Below, in pieces: positions 54,603 to 61,715 of a stretch of 61,762 bases of DNA. The stretch comes from CAZPRY01 sp964589175. GTDB lineage: Bacteria; Fidelibacterota; UBA2242. Below the pieces are notes generated by a model. It did no database searches and had not been told where the DNA came from. It saw only the letters and a program-made list of their open reading frames with translations. The stretch's first letter is position 1. Every line of letters begins with the position of its first letter. The position numbers and the translations under genes were made by a program. The DNA lies in NCBI GenBank assembly GCA_964589175.1, contig CAZPRY010000025.1:1-61762 (forward strand), read 5' to 3'.

Positions 54603-55380
54603 CCGGATATTCCCTGACAGAATAGGGATTGGTACGATAAAATACGGATTCATACTCGATCGGTTTATTATCTTCCGTTGTCAGCCAGGGGACGTCTCCA
54701 TGAGAATAATCACTGATCTGGGCAGCATTCATATTGGATAATCTGCATAAAACGTTGTTAATCATTTCCAGCTCGTTTGCGGAAAATATTGAAAGATCCG
54801 GTTTGCGAAGTGGTAGATATTTAGCCTGAGGATAATTAAAATATTTGCTTTTTATCCTTTCAATATCCTGATCGTTAATCATTTTATCCACTATCTTCCG
54901 AAATTCAATCGGTGTCGGACCATAATGATTTTTTATATAGCTGGCGCCAATCATTTGCTCTTCATACTTTTCATAATAATCGAAATCTATAAAGTAGAGC
55001 AGTTTATAGATAACTGTTTCACCGACATGCGGACGTGAACCGATTTCATTTAGAACATATAATAGCACTTCTCGAAATTTCTGTAGATTCTTTAACGGAA
55101 CATTGATCCTAATGGGCGTTTCTGATAAGGTATTATCTTTTTTTTGTTCTATATGAATTTCCGGTTCAGATACTTTCCCCAGAAGTGTATCCGTTGACAA
55201 ATTGAAAAGTCGTGCGATTTTATCCAATTCTTCAGCAGATATTTTTCGGGTCCCTTTTTCCAATTGAGAAACAACTGGCCTTGTCATGCCCAATTTTTCA
55301 GCAAAAACTTCTTGACGAAGTCCAAATTTTTCTCTGAGATTTTTGATTCGTTTAGCAATACTAATATTAAATGCATCCAT
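54592..55380 (-). CDS. XRE-family HTH plus Panacea (DUF4065)-like antitoxin
   Basis: A 262-residue protein. An XRE helix-turn-helix covers about 9-65 (KRIKNLREKFGLRQEVFAEK, with RPVVSQLEKGTRKIS as recognition part). A linker follows. A Panacea/DUF4065-like domain runs from about 100 to 262, with VIYKLLYFIDFDYYEKYEE, the conserved YGPTPIEF turn (about 153-160) and ISDYSHGDVPW (about 222-232). Panacea is a promiscuous antitoxin domain that neutralises many toxin types. The start is the ATG at 55380 with CGAGGTAACG upstream, not the ATG at 55416. It precedes the toxin and is AT-rich, unlike its neighbours. Autoregulation is likely. Confidence 0.85.
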   Translation of the reverse strand: MDAFNISIAKRIKNLREKFGLRQEVFAEKLGMTRPVVSQLEKGTRKISAEELDKIARLFNLSTDTLLGKVSEPEIHIEQKKDNTLSETPIRINVPLKNLQKFREVLLYVLNEIGSRPHVGETVIYKLLYFIDFDYYEKYEEQMIGASYIKNHYGPTPIEFRKIVDKMINDQDIERIKSKYFNYPQAKYLPLRKPDLSIFSANELEMINNVLCRLSNMNAAQISDYSHGDVPWLTTEDNKPIEYESVFYRTNPYSVREYPDEV

Positions 55381-55384
55381 CGTT

Positions 55385-55447
55385 ACCTCGTTTTTCAAAA
55401 TATAAGTAATGTTCATATTTAAAACAAGAAAATGTTTGAATTTAAAA
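55385..55447 (-). promoter_or_regulatory. Promoter and putative operator of the toxin-antitoxin operon
   Basis: On the minus strand: -35 TTGTTT (55422-55427), 17-bp spacer, -10 TATATT (55399-55404) and a GAGGT ribosome site (55385-55389). Two 17-bp direct repeats of the type TTTTAAATnnnAACATT (55408-55424 and 55431-55447, 14 of 17 identical, offset 23 bp) cover the spacer and the region upstream of -35. That is where a XRE repressor would bind. Prediction only. Confidence 0.55.
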
Positions 55448-55502
55448 CCATTCTATTTTTTCTAATATCTCTAATCCCCACTTAAGAGGATTTTCCATCC
55501 AA

Positions 55503-55534
55503 CAGCGCAGCACACACATCTGCCCGAAATGCCA
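55503..55534. repeat. Right copy of 32-bp direct repeat (mutM 3' end), putative attachment site
   Basis: It matches 54177-54208 except for one synonymous base. It begins the displaced mutM tail. Confidence 0.75.
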
Positions 55535-55556
55535 GAGACTCAAAACTGCCGGTTAA
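55503..55556 (+). pseudogene. Displaced 3' end of mutM
   Basis: This stretch, read in frame, gives QRSTHICPKCQRLKTAG and a TAA stop. It repeats the end of the zinc finger of MutM and adds five residues. It has no start and is not translated in its own right. It is best explained as the original chromosomal end of mutM left behind after the cassette at 54209-55502 was inserted. Confidence 0.7.
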
Positions 55557-55748
55557 AGCCAAAGGGTAAGGTTGAGGTAAAGGCTGAGGACGAGATCGGA
55601 ATCTGACCGCGAATGTATTTCAGTAAACCGTAAACAGGGAACAGCCGGAAGAAGAGATTATCGATTATTGAATATTAGATGTTAGGCCGTCTGACTTTTA
55701 CCATCGGCCGTTCGCCTTTCGCCCTCTGGGCCGGGGCGTGTCTGTACC

Positions 55749-56411
55749 CTATTTCCGTGTCCCCTTTGCTTCTACTTCGGCTTCCATCAGTTCATCTTCG
55801 AGGTGGTCGAAATACAAAATCCCGTTCAAATGATCAATTTCATGTTGAAAGATTACCGCTGTAAAATCTTCGACCATTTCAAATTTGTGACTTTTATCGA
55901 GTTGGTCATACTCCAGAAGGATTGCGTAAGAGCGAGTTTTAAGAGTCTCTCGTCTATTGGGAACGGAAAGGCATCCTTCCGCGCGTTCCTGCTTCTTCTC
56001 CGTATACTGTATTATCCTGGGATTCAGATAGACTTCAAAAGGGGAGTCTTCCTTATCGAATCTCTGAACCCAGATAACATTTTTCAAAATACCCACCTGA
56101 GGGGCGGCTATGCCTACGCCCAGAGATATACTATCCGTTACCGTAGCATAAAGTCGCTTTATAAAATTCCGTAAAACCGGATCATCCGGATGGGCGACGA
56201 CATTTTCACTTTCGGTTCTTAGTAATAGCGAATCTTCTTTGTTGCTGATCGTGTACACCCGCATGGGTGTCGCGCTGTCAGCCGCCATGATCAAATCGAT
56301 CTGTGCGCCGGAAAACGAACTCGATTTTAAGGATTCTCTTTGAACAGTCCCGACACTTGCACAGCCCATGGCAAAAAGAGAAAGGATAATTGCGAGCAGG
56401 ATATTTTTCAT
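55749..56411 (-). CDS. Peptide deformylase-like lipoprotein
   Basis: A 220-residue protein. A signal peptide with a lipobox, MKNILLAIILSLFAMGC, ends at Cys17 and is followed by a Ser-rich region and a peptide deformylase domain (about 70-210). The metal motifs are all present: GVGIAAPQVG (about 98-107), EGCLSVP (about 147-153) and QHEIDHLNG (about 188-196). Deformylase normally acts on nascent chains in the cytoplasm, so an exported form is unusual and its substrate is unknown. The ATG at 56411 follows AGG and is preferred over a TTG at 56426. Confidence 0.9.
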   Translation of the reverse strand: MKNILLAIILSLFAMGCASVGTVQRESLKSSSFSGAQIDLIMAADSATPMRVYTISNKEDSLLLRTESENVVAHPDDPVLRNFIKRLYATVTDSISLGVGIAAPQVGILKNVIWVQRFDKEDSPFEVYLNPRIIQYTEKKQERAEGCLSVPNRRETLKTRSYAILLEYDQLDKSHKFEMVEDFTAVIFQHEIDHLNGILYFDHLEDELMEAEVEAKGTRK

Positions 56412-56507
56412 TTTCAACCTATTCAATTGTTCACATCAGCAAATTGGTTAAATATAAGCAATTGAATAATTTTTTCATTTACAATTATGGCGCAATCGCA
56501 AGCAGTG

Positions 56508-56607
56508 CGGAAAATGACATTGACTTTTTTTTATGGTGCTCTTTAAAACGTTCCTAGTTTTCGTTTTCCCGCTCGCGAATGTTGTTTTGCCGCTTATCGC
56601 AAAATTC
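56508..56607 (-). pseudogene. Decayed RelE-like toxin 3' end
   Basis: On the minus strand the frame reads EFCDKRQNNIRERENEN, a stop codon, then ERFKEHHKKK. This matches the C-terminal region of RelE-like toxins, and the RENEN / ER pattern of the intact toxin at 54213-54602 (GDRENENRERLREYLKK). The internal TAG and the lack of the N-terminal part mark it as a relic. It lies just upstream of the HEAT-like gene. Confidence 0.5.
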
Positions 56608-56636
56608 TTAGATTACTCCCCGGATCGCAAAGTACC

Positions 56637-57401
56637 ATGATGAACAAGCGCGAACTTTTACTACAGGATTTGCTACGATATTCCCCGCATGACCAGGAAT
56701 TGCCACGCTATCTGGAAGAGCATTCCAATCTGCCCGGTCCACGTGGAAATCTCGAATTGGCCTTCGCTTTTGGTGATTATATCGCGGGCAAGTACAGCTC
56801 CGACGGTTCAGCCTGCCGACAATTGTGCCGGCAGTTGATTTCCATCGACTCCAACGCTGCACCAGTCAATAGTCCCAAAGAATTTCTACCGTTCTGTGGC
56901 ATCGTTGCTGCAGGCAGAATCGGTGGCATCGATAAGTCCGAATTTCGCATTTCTCTGGACACAATCCGGCGAATGGCCGTAGATGCCCGCTGGCGCATCC
57001 GGGAAGCGGTTGCAATGGCGCTCCAGGAACTGCTCGGCGCCAATCCGGAAGCCGTCATCCAAGAATTTTATGAATGGCTGAACCGGGACAATCCACTGGA
57101 AATGCGCGCTATTGTGGCCGGACTGGCCGACCCGCCATTGTTAAAGAATGCGCAACTCGCCCGCCAGGCACTGGAATTTCATAAGATCATCCTTGACCGG
57201 ATCGTGCTCTTTTCGAACCGGAAAACTGAGAATTATAAAATTCTGGAGAAGGGCTTGTGCTATACTCTGAGTGTTGTAATCGCCGCCATCCCCGATGAGG
57301 GTTTCGCGTATCTGGCCGAACTCGGTCGGAGCAGTGACCTTTCCATCCAAAAGATTATTAAAGAAAACCTGAAGAAAAACCGCCTGAAACGGTTAGCCTA
57401 G
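56637..57401 (+). CDS. Hypothetical helical-repeat protein (HEAT-like)
   Basis: A 254-residue protein that is largely alpha-helical. The stretch DARWRIREAVAMALQELL (about 121-138) has the pattern of a HEAT-type helical repeat, with further helical pairs before and after it. No catalytic motif is seen. It ends 3 bp before the alcohol dehydrogenase gene, so the two are probably cotranscribed. A tandem ATG at 56637 and 56640 leaves the start uncertain by one codon. Confidence 0.7.
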   Translation: MMNKRELLLQDLLRYSPHDQELPRYLEEHSNLPGPRGNLELAFAFGDYIAGKYSSDGSACRQLCRQLISIDSNAAPVNSPKEFLPFCGIVAAGRIGGIDKSEFRISLDTIRRMAVDARWRIREAVAMALQELLGANPEAVIQEFYEWLNRDNPLEMRAIVAGLADPPLLKNAQLARQALEFHKIILDRIVLFSNRKTENYKILEKGLCYTLSVVIAAIPDEGFAYLAELGRSSDLSIQKIIKENLKKNRLKRLA

Positions 57402-57404
57402 CAT

Positions 57405-58559
57405 ATGAATTTTGAATTTGCCACCACCGGACGAATCATCTTCGGAAACGGAACAAGCCGGCAGGCTATCGAGCATGTTTGCAGCTACGGCGACTCCGTC
57501 TTTGTCCTGACCGGCGCTGACCCCGCCCGGGCGGCCTGGCTCATCCGCGAACTCCACGAAAAGAATTTGACGGTCAGAACCGAGGCCGTCCCCACCGAAC
57601 CGGATATTCATCTCGCAACACGATACATTGAACTCGCCCGGCAAGAGTCGATTGACGTCGTCGTCGCACTGGGAGGCGGTAGCGTTATCGATACAGCCAA
57701 AGCCGTGGCTGCACTCGCCAGAAACGAGGGCGATATCCTCGATTATCTGGAAGTAATCGGAAAGGGCAAACTGCTCGGCGCAAAACCACTTCCGGTGATC
57801 GCCATTCCCACAACCGCCGGGACGGGTTCCGAAGTCACCAACAATGCGGTCCTTGCCAGTCCCGAACATGCCGTCAAAGTTAGCCTGCGTCATAAGTGGC
57901 TGTCTCCGGTGATCGCCATCGTAGACCCCCAGTTGACGCTCTCGATGTCACCGGAAGTCACCACAGGCTGCGGCCTGGATGCCTTCACCCAATTGATCGA
58001 AGCCTACACGACGAAGTACCATAATCCGCTTGTAGATGGTTTATGTCGCGAAGGCATTTCTAGAGCCGCAAGATCGCTAAGACTCGCCGTCTTGGAAGGC
58101 AGCAATCTCTCAGCCCGCGAGGATATGTGTGTGGCGAGTCTGTTCAGCGGATTGGCCCTCGCGAACGCGAAATTGGGAGCAGTACACGGTTTCGCCGGTC
58201 CCATTGGCGGCCTCTTCCCGGCGCCGCACGGAATGACCTGCGCCCGGCTGCTGCCCTTTGTCACGGCCGTTAATATCAGGGCACTGCAAAATCGATTACC
58301 GGGCTCGCCGGCATTAATCCGTTATCGTCAGATCGCCGCAATTCTCACCGGGCGGCATGACGCAGACAAGAACGATCTGAATGATTGGTTTCGGGAATTT
58401 TATAAAGATTTGCCGGTGAGGTTGTTGTGTGACTACGGTATCACCGAAAACGACATTCCCATCATTGTGGAGAAAGCCGAGAAATCAAGCAGCATGAAGG
58501 GCAATCCCGTAGAACTAACACGCGATGAGATGACTGAGATTTTGCTGAATGCTCTTTGA
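57405..58559 (+). CDS. Iron-containing alcohol dehydrogenase family protein, altered metal site
   Basis: A 384-residue group III alcohol dehydrogenase-like protein. The nucleotide-binding loop GGGSVIDTAKAVA is at about 90-102 and PTTAGTGSEVTNNAV at about 139-153. In FucO-type enzymes the metal ligands are Asp, His, His and His. Here GLDAFTQLIEAY replaces the second ligand His with Gln, and VHGFAGPIGG replaces the catalytic His with Gly; the His of VHG and of PHGMTCA remain. The enzyme may be metal-free or have another cofactor use. The substrate is unknown. Confidence 0.88.
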   Translation: MNFEFATTGRIIFGNGTSRQAIEHVCSYGDSVFVLTGADPARAAWLIRELHEKNLTVRTEAVPTEPDIHLATRYIELARQESIDVVVALGGGSVIDTAKAVAALARNEGDILDYLEVIGKGKLLGAKPLPVIAIPTTAGTGSEVTNNAVLASPEHAVKVSLRHKWLSPVIAIVDPQLTLSMSPEVTTGCGLDAFTQLIEAYTTKYHNPLVDGLCREGISRAARSLRLAVLEGSNLSAREDMCVASLFSGLALANAKLGAVHGFAGPIGGLFPAPHGMTCARLLPFVTAVNIRALQNRLPGSPALIRYRQIAAILTGRHDADKNDLNDWFREFYKDLPVRLLCDYGITENDIPIIVEKAEKSSSMKGNPVELTRDEMTEILLNAL

Positions 58560-58628
58560 AGGCCCAATTCATTCTCACAGCGTCCCGCTTTGCGCCTTCC
58601 CGGAGCTTCCCCGTTTAAGCAAACAATT

Positions 58629-59915
58629 TCAGTCCAGTTTACCCCGTTTTTTCAGACGCTCATATTCTTCGGGGTACAATTTGCGGATACAGTCGGCACA
58701 GAGGCTATGGCTGAACTGCGCCTTGGAGTGCTGGCTGATGTACGATTCGACTTCGTTCCAATAGCCCTGATCGTCGCGTATCTTTTTACAATTCGCACAA
58801 ATGGGCAGAAATCCGCTGAGCGTGTCGACCTTTTCGAGGGCTTCCTGAAGCTCGGCGATGATCTTCTCCCTTTCCCGCTCGGCGGCTTTCCGTTCGCTAA
58901 TATCCTGGAAATGAAATATCCTCCCGCGAAACTTTTTGCGCTGATTATAAAGCGAGTTTACTCGCAATTCATAGGTCTTCTCGTCGGAATCATCTTTCAG
59001 GGAAAATTCATGTCGGGATGCATCGGTACCGGGGACCCCGGCCAGCAAATCCTGTATCGGCGTGAGAATATTTTCCATCGGCTGAGTCACCAGATTCTTG
59101 CCCAGATGAAACATCTGGCGGCAGGCACCGTTGTAATCGACCACACGGTTCAGGCTGTCTACAATCAGAATGGCGTCCGTCATATCTTCGAGGACAAAAT
59201 CCCTGCCGATCGGAATAACATCCAGCAGATGGAAACGTACCAGCCCGAAAGTCATCATTATCCCGGAAATCGATAATAATGTTGAAGAAATATCAATCCT
59301 CGACCATGAACCCAGCTTGAAAATAAAGACAATATTACCGATCCAGGGAATGAAGGCAATCGCCAGCAGCAGCAACAGCTGTCGATGCTGCAAGCGGGGT
59401 GGCCGGAACAAACGCCGCAATACCATGATGATGCCGGTGATCATCAGCCCGTGGTTATACATCACCTGAATCCAGAACCAGATCCCATACGTTTTGGAGA
59501 TCACCGAGAAAGGACCGTTGGTATCCAGCGTAATGTTATAGCGCATGAGCCCGTGATAATTGTTGGTAAAAATCATGATCACGGTTATCGCCGGGAGAAT
59601 GCTAAGCAGAATCAGGTTGCGCAAAGTGATCCATTTTTGTTGATCGGTATAAATGGCCACGACGGTCACCCAGGCAATCGGAACCGCACCGATACCCAAA
59701 TACTCCATGCTTGCCCAAAATTGCTTGACTGCCAAAGACTGGAATCCGTATTCCAGGATATTGCCGGATGTCCACCACGCAACGGCAATCCCCAAGGCGA
59801 GCAAGGCTTTACCCTCGGGGCGACTGCGAAAGCGCCAGACATAAAAGATGATGACGGCGCAAAGTACAACCGCAACCAGCAGCGGAAGAAAATATATGCT
59901 GAAATGAAAATTCAT
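58629..59915 (-). CDS. 7TM-PAS protein with C-terminal four-cysteine motif
   Basis: A 428-residue membrane sensor. Seven hydrophobic helices (about 1-225) match the histidine-kinase N-terminal 7TM region. A PAS domain follows (about 233-345), then a short coiled coil (about 340-362). The C-terminal motif LPICANCKKIRDDQGYW (about 368-384) is followed by HSLCADCIRKLYPEEYERLK, four cysteines in two pairs. There is no histidine kinase, GGDEF or other output domain, so the signal must be passed on by another protein or the Cys motif itself. It converges with the alcohol dehydrogenase gene. Confidence 0.85.
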   Translation of the reverse strand: MNFHFSIYFLPLLVAVVLCAVIIFYVWRFRSRPEGKALLALGIAVAWWTSGNILEYGFQSLAVKQFWASMEYLGIGAVPIAWVTVVAIYTDQQKWITLRNLILLSILPAITVIMIFTNNYHGLMRYNITLDTNGPFSVISKTYGIWFWIQVMYNHGLMITGIIMVLRRLFRPPRLQHRQLLLLLAIAFIPWIGNIVFIFKLGSWSRIDISSTLLSISGIMMTFGLVRFHLLDVIPIGRDFVLEDMTDAILIVDSLNRVVDYNGACRQMFHLGKNLVTQPMENILTPIQDLLAGVPGTDASRHEFSLKDDSDEKTYELRVNSLYNQRKKFRGRIFHFQDISERKAAEREREKIIAELQEALEKVDTLSGFLPICANCKKIRDDQGYWNEVESYISQHSKAQFSHSLCADCIRKLYPEEYERLKKRGKLD

Positions 59916-59996
59916 GCGGAATCATAACTCCTGTCTTTTTTCATATTGTCGGCTTGATAATTAATCTAATCCGGCTGTCACCAAAAATCAAGCAGT

Positions 59997-60050
59997 ATCG
60001 CCCCACCCCATCAGCGTCCCGGCTGGTGTCAGGGTAATCTGCGGGGCGAT
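59997..60050. other. Nested inverted repeat, possible structured RNA or terminator remnant
   Basis: The outer arms ATCGCCCC (59997-60004) and GGGGCGAT (60043-60050) are perfect complements. An inner pair, CATCAGC and GCTGGTG, can form with one G-T pair. It has no T-tract and lies between the sensor and DUF1801-like genes. Function unknown. Confidence 0.4.
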
Positions 60051-60089
60051 GGAATGGATAATCGCACTTCATCGTTTACAACGACTCCC

Positions 60090-60467
60090 TCAGATCCAGC
60101 CACGCTGCTTGTAAAGATCATATCCCTTGCAGAGTGCATCGGAAATCTGTTTCTCCAGATTTTCATCCAGCTGTTTGATGTGGAAACAGGATTCGCCTTT
60201 GAGTAATTTCAGCAGTTCCGGCGCGAAGACTTCTTTAAGACTGGTGTCGATATAAACGGGCATGAAATAGAAGCCAACATAGTTACTCTGGATTATCAGG
60301 GCGGCGAAAAATACCTCCCTGCGCCTGCGTCCGTTAATCACGACATCCTTTTGCGACCAGAGTTCGTAGCGGCTGTCCAGGTCGATTTTGGGAACCATAG
60401 TGGGTTTCTCAAACATCGTGAGCGCGGCTTTCAGCCGCTGAAATATCTGATACAGGTTCTCTTCCAT
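60090..60467 (-). CDS. DUF1801-like protein
   Basis: A 125-residue soluble protein. YVGFYFMPVY (about 67-76), the closing LLKLLKGESCFHIKQL and YDLYKQRGWI fit the DUF1801 (YdhG-like) fold seen in many bacteria. No catalytic residue is known for the family. Isolated on the minus strand. Confidence 0.75.
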   Translation of the reverse strand: MEENLYQIFQRLKAALTMFEKPTMVPKIDLDSRYELWSQKDVVINGRRRREVFFAALIIQSNYVGFYFMPVYIDTSLKEVFAPELLKLLKGESCFHIKQLDENLEKQISDALCKGYDLYKQRGWI

Positions 60468-60600
60468 TGCCTCACCTTTTTGAATAATTTACGAGCATCA
60501 ATGCTTGCAGGCAATAGAAGCGCTATGACATCCGCATCGGAAAAATATGGAAAAAACCGCGATACAGCTTATATTCAAAGCGAGCATTTAGCCGGGTTAC

Positions 60601-60662
60601 GGCGCAGAGCACCGTAACCAGAAATTTATATTTGATTTCTACTTACCGCGGTGCTCTGTGCC
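60601..60662. repeat. Imperfect inverted repeat (palindromic element)
   Basis: Arms GGCGCAGAGCACCG (60601-60614) and CGGTGCTCTGTGCC (60649-60662) pair at 13 of 14 positions. The pairing continues inward with AGAAAT against ATTTCT. The whole 62-bp element looks like a small palindromic dispersed repeat. It lies upstream of the CoiA-like gene. Confidence 0.5.
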
Positions 60663-60704
60663 ACGACGCTATTTTTTTCTATCCCTGATTTATGATTGGT
60701 AAAA

Positions 60705-61715
60705 ATGGAATTCCCCGGTAATCCCAATATAGCCTCCAAAATCAGCGAAGCCCTCGAACTTCCAACATCTCCGCCAACCAAGACCGGCGGGAAAAGCCAG
60801 GTCAGGGTGCCTTTTGCGGAAAAGGACGGCCGGCTTGTGCATGTTTCCGCCGTTGAACGCGGTCTGAAATGTGCGGCCGTCTGCCCGGTTTGCCGGACTG
60901 CTGTCGTCGCTCGTAAAGGCGATAAAACGCGCCACCATTTCGCCCACTATCCCGGAGCAAATTGCAGCGCCGAAACGGCTCTGCACTTCATCGCCAAGCA
61001 ATTGATCTACGATAAACTCATCACGGCTCTATCCATCCGCCAGGTGATTTGCATCTACTGGAAATGCATCGTCTGCTCGGGAAGGCATGATCTGAATCTC
61101 CTGGACGGTATTTCATCGGTAGTGACCGAAAAGAGCATGGGCACCTGCCGGCCCGATATTGCGCTTCTGGACAGCGACCGGAATCCCCGGATTCTGCTCG
61201 AAATTGTCGTGAGTCATCGTCCCGATCCGCAGGTTTTGGACTTCTGCAGTCAGGGGCAAATTCCCCTGCTGATTTTCCGGGTCCGCGATGCCGAATCGTT
61301 GGAAACGCTGGCCGCGCAAACGAAGCTCGATCCGACTGTCGTACTATATTGCCCGCGCCAGCGCTGCACGAACTGCGGCGGGCCGCTTTTCCCGAAACGA
61401 ATGTTCTTCTTCAGCAGCCGCTGCTGGCGCTGCAACGGCCCGATGAAAATCGCCGTCATGGAGATCAACGACAAACTCTACGGTCCCGATTATTTTTCCG
61501 AGAGCGATCGCCGGTTCGCCCATGAACAGGGCGTCGTTTTCCGGCAGCATCTTAACAAAACAAAGCAACAAATGGAACTGGCGCTGGGCTGCATGAACTG
61601 CGGGGTCGCCACCGGCAGCCGCTACCTGGGATTCCATAAAAAAAGAACGCAGAAACTTCCCGGCCACCTGCGGGGGACCGTCTGCCTGAAATGCCGGGCA
61701 CATGTGGATTTATAG
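60705..61715 (+). CDS. CoiA-like competence/nuclease protein with zinc-ribbon motifs
   Basis: A 336-residue protein. The N-terminal cysteine motif CPVCRTAVVARKGDKTRHHF (about 59-78) and ETALHFIAKQLI match the CoiA opening. A PD-(D/E)xK-type core follows in GTCRPDIALLD and ILLEIVVSH. The C-terminal part has two more CxxC pairs (CTNCGG and CWRCNG, then CMNCG and CLKCR) that may form zinc ribbons. CoiA is needed for DNA uptake competence in Gram-positives; homologues elsewhere are uncharacterised. The ATG at 60705 is preferred over the TTG at 60696. Confidence 0.8.
   Translation: MEFPGNPNIASKISEALELPTSPPTKTGGKSQVRVPFAEKDGRLVHVSAVERGLKCAAVCPVCRTAVVARKGDKTRHHFAHYPGANCSAETALHFIAKQLIYDKLITALSIRQVICIYWKCIVCSGRHDLNLLDGISSVVTEKSMGTCRPDIALLDSDRNPRILLEIVVSHRPDPQVLDFCSQGQIPLLIFRVRDAESLETLAAQTKLDPTVVLYCPRQRCTNCGGPLFPKRMFFFSSRCWRCNGPMKIAVMEINDKLYGPDYFSESDRRFAHEQGVVFRQHLNKTKQQMELALGCMNCGVATGSRYLGFHKKRTQKLPGHLRGTVCLKCRAHVDL

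Larger units (their letters stand above)
55448..55748. other. Right boundary region with displaced mutM tail
   Basis: Apart from the displaced mutM tail (55503-55556) and the AT-rich end of the toxin-antitoxin control region, nothing coding is seen. The part from 55557 to 55748 has no ORF with protein-like composition. Confidence 0.5.

Noticed and set aside
56608..56862. Minus-strand frame opposite the HEAT-like gene
   Set aside because: It is a shadow of the plus-strand gene, although it lies next to the toxin relic.
58590..59276. Plus-strand open frame opposite the 7TM-PAS gene
   Set aside because: It lies antisense to a gene with clear domains and has no support of its own.
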